Assembly: GCA_022818135.1 (NCBI GenBank)
Contig: JAFMSR010000015.1
Location: 24,460,127 to 24,524,126 of the forward strand
Source: Saxidomus purpurata
Lineage: Eukaryota > Mollusca > Bivalvia > Venerida > Veneridae
Length of the DNA stretch: 64,000 nucleotides
Reading direction: 5' to 3'
In this document: piece after piece, positions 1 to 9,507 of the stretch
Numbering within the stretch: the stretch's first letter is position 1
Layout of the letters: each line of letters begins with the position of its first letter
Notes under the pieces: generated by a model
What the model was told of the DNA's origin: nothing
The model's database searches: none
What the model saw: the letters and a program-made list of their open reading frames with translations, nothing else
Position numbers and translations under genes: made by a program

Positions 1-1
1 C

Positions 2-169
2 GACCTTGGTGGAAAAGTTGATGCTGGAAATTTAAAACTTTGCCAGGAAATGTATCCTGCTCCAAAACAAAGATGTTGTGTAGAGTTCATTGAACTGGCT
101 CACTGCTTAAGCCATACCTTGAGGTTCCACGTAATGCACACGATGGTTTCACGTTATACGAAGAATTGA
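2..169 (+). CDS. possible 3'-terminal coding fragment, product unknown
   Basis: A frame open from the window edge reads about 55 codons, starting DLGGKVDAGNLKLCQEMYPA and ending at TGA 167-169. It contains several Cys and His residues and has a protein-like composition, unlike the stop-rich surroundings. It has no start inside the window, so if real it is the end of a last exon whose upstream part lies outside. I do not recognise the family. A fragment of a transposon protein is equally possible. The call rests only on the open frame and composition. Confidence 0.25.
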   Translation, partial: DLGGKVDAGNLKLCQEMYPAPKQRCCVEFIELAHCLSHTLRFHVMHTMVSRYTKN

Positions 170-1857
170 TATCTTTATGAACATGATTTGTGAGATAATA
201 TAGATTGTGCCTTAGAAAACATGATATGTATTTAAGACTAACAAAACAATGGTTTGTTTCCGAAGTATGGAGTCTTCTTATTCGTATTTCTCCCGTCTCA
301 ATTTTGAATTAAATATAATTTTACTCTCATAATCTGTAGTTTATCGCTGTAAGTATCGTCTCTAGTTACATGTAGCTTAAAAAGCACGACAACTCTATTC
401 TAGACGCTTTATGATCGCAGACGACGATGGAGATATTAGTGACTGTGGATGGGGACTTTGGTTTCTTACTGGCTATTAAAATAAGAATAAGTAACTTCAG
501 TTTAATCATGTCATGTTGCATACAAAAGGTTTTTCTATGATTTGACTTGGTGACCTAGTGTTTGATGTCAGATAACTCATATTTGAAAGTGACCCACATG
601 TCATCAAGACAGTCATTCTAAGTTTTGTGAAGATTCATAAAAATGCAACACAATTGCATACATAAGTTTATCTATGATTTGACCTGGTGACCTAATGTAT
701 GACCCTAGATGACCAATGTTTCAAGTCCATCTAGACTTTGTGCTCAGGCGAACTTTAGATGCAAGGGGGATTTTCTTTTCATTTTTGTGAATTTTGTAAA
801 CGAAACAACAACTAAGAGGTCCAGGAGTAATGCTAAACTGGCTAGTGTAATCTGACCCCAAGGGTTAATGTTAGCAGCTACCCTTAAATTATCTTATCTC
901 TAGGCCTTATAGTACATGTTTGTAGATTTATAAAATTTTCATTACATAAATATATGTTAAACTATAACTGTCACTTAGTATGTGAAGGTCAATGTCAAAG
1001 ATCAATCCTGCATTCAAAACTGCACATTATTATAGCTTAAAAAACTGGGAAGTTGTTCAGTATATCACTCAAGGTCAGCAAATGCCAAAGTTGAAATCTA
1101 TATACAAAACTATACAAAGAGTTTTAATTTCATTTCTCTAGCTTTAAAGACAAGAGTCAAGTGACCCAATAAATGGGGTCAGCTTGGTACAAATCCACTG
1201 CACAATGCTACACACCAAATATCTAAACTTACAGGTTACGGTCCGTTAATTCGGAGAACCTTCATTTCGGACACTGTTTTAAAACGCTTGAATTTGTTAT
1301 TGTTGTGGATCGTTTGTTAGCTAAATCTGTTTTTGGAAGTAACCAAAATATTTCTTCAGTAGCACGAGAAACCGGTTGGTTGAGGTGACATTTCATAAAG
1401 ATCTGGTAACTAGTTTGTGAGTTATAGGAAAATATGTGCTAAAAGTGTCCGAAAGTAGGACCGTAACCAGTAGGCTTCTTGACAAGATTTCCCAAATTTT
1501 CATTATATCAGTCTATGTAAAACATCAAAATAAATAGGGTCATATTCCTAAGATATAACTTTGGGCGCTATTTCTGTTGTTTCAGTTAAAGTTGTGTTCG
1601 CTGAAACTGACATATACTCTGTTTAAATCTTCAGTAGTGGGGGATATCTCAAAGGCTTAAAGAACAAGGCAAACGTGCTTCAAATCTTTAATGTAGAAAA
1701 AACAAAGTCAGTAAATTGTCAAGCATTTACCAAAAGAACAACACATAATTGAACACATTGCTAGCAACAAATAGCGGCATCAGATCTGGGTAATCTAAGA
1801 ATTTTTCAGTGATAAATGTGTTAGAATGTTAACAATATTATCTAGAAGATGCTTTTT
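170..1857. other. noncoding AT-rich stretch with old repeat traces
   Basis: No exon with usable splice sites was found. Diverged repeat words such as TTTGACCTGGTGACCTA and GAAGGTCAATGTCAAAG occur between about 527 and 1000 and match the style of the tandem-unit repeats elsewhere in the window. Nothing else is recognisable. Confidence 0.4.
527..800 (+). repeat. two diverged tandem units of about 138 bp
   Basis: The segment beginning TTTTTCTATGATTTGAC near 529 recurs as TTTATCTATGATTTGACCTG near 667, each followed by a GGTGACCTA word. The spacing is about 138 bp. It resembles the internal units of the other non-autonomous repeats in this window but has no visible termini. Confidence 0.45.
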
Positions 1858-1905
1858 GAAACATGAGGCCCAAAAGGGCCAGTATCGCTCTACTGGTTTG
1901 ACTGG
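1858..1905 (-). repeat. relic 3' end of a HINE E-like repeat
   Basis: The sequence AACATGAGGCCCAAAAGGGCC followed by AGTATCGCTC is the reverse complement of the terminal hairpin and tail seen intact at 48500-48534 (GGGCCATCATGGCCC then TCTTGTTT). Only this end is recognisable. Confidence 0.45.
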
Positions 1906-2749
1906 ACTGTTCCGAGTAAGTTTAATCATTTTTAGACAACCCTCTCTTCATAAACATTGTAACCATCACGTATTTCATTGTTGCCAGCCATAGAAATGCA
2001 TGTTTCATATGATCTGCAGTATATGACACTGGATGTACTTGAATATAATGACTGTTTGACTTTGCCATATATAATATCAAGTATTCAACTATTTTGTTCA
2101 TTAACTGAAAACGTTTTTCTTTTATTTGTCTCAAACAATTCAACTGTATCACAATCCGCTGTCATTCACATGCAATACTTTTGTACTGTTAAGTGACAAT
2201 TCTGACTCATTCACACTTTGAGTTTTTGTTCGCAGATACAGGTGGCACTGAGAGGGATACATTCCATACGCTTTCAAATAATCATTGTATGAACACGGAT
2301 TGTTATTTGTATCTGTGAATTGTGACACTTCTTCATCTGATGGATTAATGAGACACACTGTCATACTCTCTAACTTTCCAAAATAACTGCTCCAATCTTT
2401 AAAGAAACATTTCTTGGCCTGCTCAATAATTTCAATAACTGTTATATCTTCACCAGCTTTGCATGGTATAGTTCTTGTTCCGCCACCATTGGCAGTAGTT
2501 ACACCCCGGAATGCATTTCTACTGTAATGTTGCCATCCAACATATACTTGTATTCAGCCCGTTTACTCCTGCCGCGGCGACTTCTAGTGTAATAAGGTAC
2601 ACTGCCCTATAAATAAATAGCAAAACAGTTTGCAATTAAACATTTCAATATTCTGCTTATTCTAAGTACCACAAATACAAATTGGACTATTCAGACAATA
2701 ATCCACTATGCAATCAATATGTGTCTTGCCTGTTTTGGCTTTGCAAGTT

Positions 2750-2998
2750 ATTGCTTATTACTTACACAATTTATGGAATTTTACTTAATATCTATTACTT
2801 AATACTTATTACTAAATATCTATAACTTATTCTTTATAACTTATTATTTAAATTTTATTACTTAATATTTATAACTTAAAACTTAATACTTATTACTTAA
2901 TATTTATAACTTATTATTTATAACTTATTACTTAAAATTTATTACTTAATATTTATAACTTAAAACTTATAACTTAATACTTATGACTTAAAATTGGT
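2750..2998 (+). repeat. AT-rich tandem repeat of TTACTTAATATTTATAAC type
   Basis: About 250 bp built from short variants of TATTACTTAATA and TTTATAACTTA with a period of roughly 10-21 bp. It lies in the intron of the broken gene. The same word family appears in reverse complement at 4897-4966, just upstream of exon 1 of that gene. Confidence 0.7.
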
Positions 2999-3169
2999 TA
3001 TTTATGAATAATTACTTTCAACTTGATCTGACACTGTTGAAAAGATTTTTTAACTTAGATTATCCTCTTGTTACAGCTATCCATAATAAGTACAATTTTT
3101 ATTTTTGTGTTGTGTATAGGGCCGCCAAAAAGATCAGCTAAACAATTTAATTGACACTTATTCCCCCGG

Positions 3170-3800
3170 CAAGATGCTTTTCCATAAATGAGGTCTACAG
3201 AGTGTAAACAAGATAAAATCGAGCAGATTTTCCCATAACGTGGCTAAATTTTGGTCCAATTAAGCCCATAATTAAACTTGGCCATAGCAATACACATAGC
3301 GTTGTATAAGTTTGGTCACAATTGATCAAGAAATGAGGCCTTCAGAGTAAACACGGTAAAATTAAGCAGTTTTTCCTGTGATGCGGCTCAAGTTTTGGTC
3401 ACATTCAGCCAATAATTAAACTTGATCAATTGATCAATACATTAATTTGGTTACAATTAATCAATAGTTGAGTCATATAGAGAGTAAAAAAGTAAAATCA
3501 AGCAGAATTTCCCATGATGTGGCTCAAGTTTTGATCACATTCAGCCCACAATCACATTTGAGCAGGAGATTGTACCAATACACATTATTAATTATTTTCC
3601 AATTGATCAATAATTGAGGCCCACTGAGTGTAAACAAGGTAAATCAGACAGGCTTTCACATGACGCAGCTCAAATTCTGATCACATTCAGCTGATAAATA
3701 AACCAGATCAAAAAAGTGTACCAATACACATTATATCAAAGTTTGGTTACAATTGAAAAAGAGTTAAGGCTTTCAGAATGAAAACAAGGTCAAATATTGC
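3170..3800 (+). repeat. about four diverged tandem units of about 145 bp
   Basis: Units start near 3190, 3335, 3475, 3612 and 3760 with variants of ATGAGGCCTACAGAGTGTAAAC. Each runs through AAAAT.AAGCAG.TTTTCCCATGA.G.GGCT and a GTCACATTCAGCC segment. Divergence between units is high, so this is an old array. A run of ten G lies just after it at about 3811. Confidence 0.65.
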
Positions 3801-4302
3801 ATTTTTTCTCGGGGGGGGGGGATAACTCTTCAGTTGTTTGCCACAGTTATGTTACTTCCAAGGCACATGACGTTCATATATATTTGAAAGTAAGTATGTG
3901 ATCATGTCAAAGGCATTTGTAGAAATTGACAAAATTCCAACATGCCGAAAAAGGTTAAATTTGTTGCTACAGTTATGTTAGTTGTCATTATTTATGTTTT
4001 GAGAATATAATCTCCTAGATGTAGGGGTGTTTTTTAAGTAATGGCAACGTTATAGCAAACGTTAAGTGTTCTAGATGGACTTACCAACGGACAGAAAAAA
4101 ACGATCCCTATGTATTGCCTTTTCTTTGAAAGGGAGATACAAAAAGGGGATATAATGAACTTTCCAACATACTCTTAATCCTTATTCTTTTGAAATCTCA
4201 TATTAGACAGGAAGGCTATGACTGCCGCGTATGGATCACTCAAATGTGAGTACTGGTTATCATCCAGAAAAAAAGAGTTTGATTAACAAGTTATGAAACA
4301 AG

Positions 4303-4350
4303 AGGTCCATAATGGCCTCAGATTGCTCACCTGACTATGAGGGCAACTGC
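4303..4350 (-). repeat. relic 3' end of a HINE E-like repeat
   Basis: AACAAGAGGTCCATAATGGCC followed by TCAGATTGCTCACCTGA matches, in reverse complement, the terminal hairpin and the GGTGAGC subterminal repeat of the element ending at 48534. The rest of the copy is not recognisable. Confidence 0.5.
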
Positions 4351-4527
4351 TGAAACAACATGTGACTGATTAATGTTTACAATCCAATAGTCCCCTACCA
4401 GTATTGCTACTGTCCTACCGCTGAATTTAGACAGTGACGTAAACATTTGTTTACAAATCTTTAAAAAAGCAATACATCTAATTCGATAACAGTTATGTTT
4501 TGTTACTGCCATTCAGTCAGTAGATGT

Positions 4528-4600
4528 AGTGTCGTGGTAAAGGTTCAGTCATCCTTGTTTCTGCACGAACGATACAGGTTCGAATCCCGTCACAAGTTTT
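4528..4600 (+). repeat. tRNA-like sequence with RNA polymerase III B-box
   Basis: A GGTTCGAATCCC B-box occurs at about 4577-4588, preceded by a weak A-box-like GTCGTGGTAAAGG and followed by a T-rich run at 4598. The T-arm pairs at about four of five positions, but no good acceptor stem can be drawn. It is more likely a degraded tRNA-derived SINE head than a working tRNA. Confidence 0.35.
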
Positions 4601-4896
4601 TTTTATTTTGATTTTTAAAAACGTATTGCTGTTAAACCTGTTTGTCAGGTTTCATCTCTGAGACCAAATACCACGTACAAATTCAGAAATTAAAGTCAAA
4701 AACATTCAATTTAAAGCGTAATATACCAGTTTGACGGAATCCAAAACCGTGTCAGCATTAACACTTACCATTGTATATAAAATGCATATAAAAGTGACAA
4801 GAAAATATGCATACAAACCTTGACTAGCTGCTCATCGACATCATCGTCACTCATGGTTGCCTCGACTCCCGCCAAAAAAGAATACGCATTATCCAT

Positions 4897-4966
4897 TTTT
4901 AACTAATGAATAATAAGTTATAAATAACAAGTACTAAATTAAAAGTTATAACTAATAAGTAATAAA
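4897..4966 (-). repeat. inverted copy of the 2750-2998 AT-rich repeat
   Basis: Words such as AATAAGTTATAAATAAC and AAAAGTTATAACTAATAAG are the reverse complement of the array at 2750-2998. The two arrays flank the intron and exon 1 of the broken minus-strand gene. Confidence 0.55.
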
Positions 4967-4972
4967 TGTCCC

Positions 4973-5414
4973 TCCAGGGCTTCCGTAACGTGTCGTGTAC
5001 AACACATACGACCCTACCTCAAAGGTCAAGGTCACACTTAGAGTTTAAAAGTAATGCAATCCTTTATGCATGATAACTCTGTCATGCATGCAAGGATTTT
5101 AAAATTACATGGCACTATTGTTGAGCACATGGAGATGACATGTCATGTACAAGTCATGAGTCCTTACCTTGAAGGTCAATGTCACTTTGACTTAGAGGTC
5201 AGGCCGTTTAGAATCCTGAATATATATACACATGTTCGTGTCCGGATTGTAACTCTATTATACATTGAAATATTTTTTAATGAATTGGAACAAAATTTAA
5301 TGTCCAGCACATGGAGATAAAGTGGCATGCACAAGTACCTTGAAGGTCAAGGTCACAGACTGTGAGACACCTTATTTGAGGGCATTCGTTACTTATGAGG
5401 GACAGCTCTTGTTA
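4973..5414 (+). mobile_element. HINE family A copy 4, 5'-truncated
   Basis: About 1.5 diverged internal units carry CTCAAAGGTCAAGGTCACAC, GTGTCCGGATTGTAACTC and TTTTAAAATTACATGGCAC. They are followed by the family's 3' segment (GGGCATTCG, GAGGGACAGCTCTTGTTA), ending near 5413. Compared with the full copy at 52189-53092 it lacks the ATGCCCCCGAAGG start and the GTCC tract. The stretch from 5415 to 5550 carries an old fragment like the 27.3-27.8 kb repeat. Confidence 0.7.
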
Positions 5415-5783
5415 ATTAAAGGTAATCATGTTTTTTTTCAACCGACCTTGATATCTATAGGGGTCATCCACTGGTCATGCAAAATAAGCCTACCAAGTTT
5501 GATGATCCTAGTTCGTACGTTATTGGCCACAAAGGGGAGCTGACAGACACAGATGGGCTTGTAGCATACACATATCGTCTTGGTTCTGAAATTATCCATT
5601 GACGTTTTGTTGTATTCCAGCCACTTTATTGTGATATAGAACCAGTTGGAACAGTCTCACGGATTGGTACTTATGTGGCTGTTGTATCTTTCACTCTGTT
5701 TAGCAATCCAAGACAGCCTTTCCTACTGTTCATTCTGTACCATTGTTACATCTTTGATTTCGAGTTTTTCCTTACCAAACTAA

Positions 5784-5902
5784 TGGTGGAGACACTTGTT
5801 CTTATCAACCATTTCGTGGAAACACTTACTCTGACCAATCACGGGGTGTAAACATTTGTTCTGCCTAATCAGATGGTGAAAACACTTGTTCTGACCAATC
5901 AT
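5784..5902 (+). repeat. diverged 30-bp minisatellite, left block
   Basis: Four degenerate units of GGTGAAAACACTTGTTCTG plus ACCAATCA lie end to end. They match the unit of the near-perfect array at 9182-9507 in the same orientation. The block stops exactly where the inverted-repeat element starts at 5905. Confidence 0.7.
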
Positions 5903-6584
5903 ATCCCTTCTGTAAATTTGCCATGGATTGCCATCATTTTCCACTGATTTTCATGGAAATCCGTGGCATTTGGTGAAAAAAATGATGAAAATGGATGGAA
6001 AGACAGGAAAACGGTGGCTTTTCTAAATTGCCACCGTTTTCCATTGATTGGTGTGGAAAAATGCCACCATCTGCCATGGAATGTAGTGGCAATCGATGTA
6101 AATTTGGACTTAGTTTTTTAAGGGGTGGAAAACGGTGTAAACTACAGACTGCAGTACAAATTATAAGCTAAATCTCTGGACTTAGAAATTTTGCAGAGTG
6201 GCAAGCGGTGGAAAACACTTAGACTTTTTCTAATGCAGTACAAATTATAAGCTAAATTGCTGGACTTAGAATTTTGCAGAGTGGCAAGCGATGGAAAACA
6301 CTTTGACTATATTTTGACCTAGACATTTCAGACACAAAGCAGTTTTGATGAGTTTCTTTCTTTAAGCCAAATATTACATAACAATCAGAAATAACAGGTC
6401 AGTGCATATACAATGCAACTAAGATATATGTCCGAATAAGATATGGTACAAAACTATTCAATTTGATTTTTCATAGTTAAATTTTAAATATGAGACTGCA
6501 ATCAAATTAAATCTATAATTTTTCCTGTTCTGTTTATTATATTTAGGAATTTCACTTTGTTGTGGACTTAGTTGTACATTTAAA

Positions 6585-6765
6585 CCTGTGTTAAAGACCA
6601 CCTCCAAACAAAGACCACCCTGCAATTAAAGATCAGTTGGGGAAAACCATGCACTATTCAATATAATGTGGACACTGTCTTATATCCTGTGAATAAAGAC
6701 CACCTATCAACAGATATCACTTGAGCTTCTTCCCAGAGAGTGGTCTTTGTTTATAGCTTTGACTG
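6585..6765. repeat. repeat with inverted AAAGACCAC / GTGGTCTTT words
   Basis: AAAGACCACC occurs three times (about 6594, 6612 and 6697) and is followed by the inverted GTGGTCTTTGTTTATAG near 6740. It is probably a small dispersed repeat inside the larger element. Autonomy and boundaries are not visible. Confidence 0.35.
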
Positions 6766-8569
6766 TAAACAATTTCAAAACTTACATTAAATCAGAGTGA
6801 AATCTTAAAATGCTATATATATATGACAATGCTTCAGTATAAAATTTGGAAAATTTTGTACTGCTAACTTAAAAAATCTTTTCTGTTTATATTATCAATC
6901 ATTATATAACCCTAAGTATTTTGTGCTATTTTAGTAGGGATTTTCATACTTAGTTTGAGAGTCTAAATGTGCTGTACATGCAGTTGTTTAAAATTATGCC
7001 TATTGTTCAAATTTCATGAATTTACCTGTTGTTAAAAAAACTTACTTTTAAACTATAATGGAGAGGAAAAGCATGAACACTATAATTATGTGTCTATAAG
7101 TCAATTCTTTTTCCATTTGTTTTATTATCACTGAGTACTGTAACTGACCTTTATATTCGGAGGCAAGGTAATTAATCTCTGTGGGGTCATTCAGGGAACT
7201 TGATCATAAAAATAGATAGCATGCAAAGATAACACTCAACATCATTCTTTACAATCACCACCTGGAACCTCAGTATCAATTTACAGGAAGCAGGATTTAT
7301 CAGCCAGATCTCTACAGGAAGGGGTGATTTTGATTTGAATGTTAGAGAATGTTTGAACAAGTGTTTGTAGAAATATTTACATGTGGAAGGAATACTTTTT
7401 GTGAACTTTTGTGCTGAACAGGACAGTATCATTTGTATAAAAATAATTATTAATCTAAATATAAAATGATGGTTTAAATCACTTGTGTGAACTGAGGATT
7501 TGAAAAATCAGCTTATGCAAACAGGAGTGGTGTGCGCAGAGGTATACATTTTGAATATTTGATTCATGTATAATGTATATTTTCTAGAGTAGCAATTATT
7601 GAAGCTTTTTAAGTAAAATGTTTTCATTAAATGAAACCATAATAGACATGATAGAGATATAATATAATACATTGTAATATTGCAATTTAAAATAAATGCA
7701 TAGACATTTTTTTGGTAACTTGGATAATAAACAAAACCCAGAATCTTTTAAAATAATATGAAACTTTTAATTGCAAGTAAACTTGATGACATTTTCACTC
7801 CCAGGTGGAATTCTCTTTAACCTTATGTATGGTTTTCTTCAGACCAGGTTAATTTTCACCATGCAGGAATGGCTAGAATACTGGTAGGCCAAAATCTGGA
7901 GATGAAAGCAAACCAGTCTTGGATCAAGACAGGCTTGTAGGATTAACTTAAGAGGTATGTACTCACCTTATTTTGAGTGTAAACATTGATAACTACAATT
8001 TTTCATTAGTTACAAAATAGTTGCCTCATTTCACTGTGTTACCTAACACAATACCGACCTCGACAGTGTGAACTGAATTCTTAGATGTTAATTGATATCT
8101 ACAGTCATTCTGAATATTTGTTACTGACTTACTGTATCCCAATATAAGTGCTAATGATACAACAAATTACAACGGCTTGTTATAAATGATAAGGGCCTGC
8201 AAATTTAAATTAAAGTTGAACTTTCACAAAGCCACAAGAATAGATACCAATTACTTTGTTTGTTTGCAGTATGCTTTGCTTTGTAGAAACAAGTTTTTAA
8301 TTATTTTTCAGAACATGTTGTGTTCAGCTGGGGGAAGAAAACCACAGATTGTGTAAAGGAACAATGGTCAGGAATGTGCGACGACAGTGTCAGAAACATA
8401 ATAAGACACAAAAATTGAGACTTTACAAAGACATTGCTTGCAGTTTATGTAAATTTTGTAAAAAGGTTTCATAACTTTTCTTGTTTCTCAATAAATTTCA
8501 ATCCATTTTGAATTTTTTTTTTAATTTTAGTAAAAATTACAGAATTCAAAGAGCATGAAGATGGCTGCT

Positions 8570-9150
8570 TTGGTGGAAATCGACGGTAAATTTTCCACCA
8601 ATTTCCCAGGTTTTAAGTGGCAAATTTGCTATTAAAATCGATGGAAAATGTTTCAATACTCCACCGATAGTGGCACTTGGTGGAAAACGTGGCAAACGTG
8701 GCAAAATCAGTGGCTTCGATGGAAAGTGTTTCAATACTCCACCGATGGTGGCACTTGGTGGAAAACGTGGCATTTTTCCCATTTTCCCACGGATTTTCAC
8801 TGAGATTATAGATGGAAAACAGTGGCAAACAGCGGCAAAATTGCAGTGGCATTCGATGGAAAGTGTTTCAATACTCCACCGATGGTGGCGCTTGGTGGAA
8901 AACAATGGCATTTCTGCCACTGATTTTCACTCAAGCTATTGATGGAAAACAGTGGCAAACAGTGGCAAAATAACAGTGGCTTCGATGGAAAGTGTTTCAA
9001 CTCCACCATAGTGGCACTTGGTGAAAAACAGTGGAAAATAGTGAAAATTGATAGACCTTCTCATTGCCTTGCTGTTTTTTCATTGTTTTACACCGTTTTC
9101 CAACAAAATTTGCTTGTTTCAATACTCCACCATTTTCCACTGTCTAAATT
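8570..9150 (+). repeat. tandem units with CGATGGAAAGTGTTTCAATA and GTGGAAAAC words
   Basis: A segment reading CGATGGAAAGTGTTTCAATA, then CTCCACCGATGGTGGCACTT, then GGTGGAAAAC recurs at about 8640, 8718, 8855 and 8981, with GTGGCAAAC spacers of varying length. All short open frames here are by-products of the repeat. It forms the right subterminal part of the 5905-9181 element. Confidence 0.7.
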
Positions 9151-9181
9151 GATGGCAATCCATGGCAGATTTACAGAAGGG

Positions 9182-9507
9182 ATGGCGGAAACACTGGTTT
9201 TGCCCAATGACATGGTGAAAACACTTAGTCTGCCCAATGACATGGTGAAAACACTTAGTCTGCCCAATGACATGGTGAAAACACTTAGGTGAAAACACTT
9301 AGTCTGCCCAATGACATGGTGAAAACACTTAGTCTGCCCAATGACATGGTGAAAACACTTAGTCTGCCCAATGACATGGTGAAAACACTTAGGTGAAAAC
9401 ACTTAGTCTGCCCAATGACATGGTGAAAACACTTAGTCTGCCCAATGACATGGTGAAAACACTTAGTCTGCCCAATGACATGGTGAAAACACTTAGTCTG
9501 CCCAATC
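9182..9507 (+). repeat. 30-bp minisatellite with 104-bp higher-order unit
   Basis: Nearly identical 30-bp units contain ATGACATGGTGAAAACACTT and AGTCTGCCCA. After every third full unit comes a truncated 14-bp unit (AGGTGAAAACACTT) at about 9287 and 9391, giving a 104-bp higher-order period. Units are almost identical, in contrast to the diverged left block at 5784-5902, so the array expanded recently on this side only. Confidence 0.85.

Larger units (their letters stand above)
2149..4854 (-). pseudogene. two-exon gene of unknown family with a one-base frameshift
   Basis: Exon 1 (4854-4819) encodes MSDDDVDEQLVK and ends at a clean AAG|GTTTGT donor. Exon 2 (2606-2149) follows a TTTATAG acceptor in the same phase and reads GSVPYYTRSRRGRSKRAEY and onward, through a basic RRGRSKR stretch, to codons for NITVEMH. 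There the frame hits TAA. Shifting by one base reopens a long frame containing RGVTTANGGGTRTIPC, then about 95 more residues ending LHVNDSGL. The two exons sum to 494 nt, one short of a multiple of three, so a single missing base at about 2515 (a TT run in CATTCCGGGG) accounts for the break. With that base the product would be 164 aa. I do not recognise the domain. The intron carries AT-rich tandem repeats and 145-bp units. It could be a live gene with an assembly error, or a young pseudogene of a repeated family. Confidence 0.5.
5905..9181. mobile_element. 3.28-kb inverted-repeat element inserted in a minisatellite
   Basis: The left end CCCTTCTGTAAATTTGCCAT and the reverse complement of the right end agree over about 31 bp with one mismatch (extending through GGATTGCCATCA). 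Both ends are flanked by AT (5903-5904 and 9182-9183), a possible 2-bp target duplication. Removing the element and one AT restores a 30-bp minisatellite unit of normal length. Both subterminal zones are rich in GTGGAAAAC and GTGGCA words. The middle (about 6320-8550) is AT-rich with no credible transposase frame, so the copy is non-autonomous or decayed. Superfamily not assigned. Confidence 0.55.

Noticed and set aside
7187..7432. 81-codon minus-strand open frame inside the 5905-9181 element, considered as a transposase remnant
   Set aside because: No transposase motifs and too short; expected by chance in AT-rich DNA.
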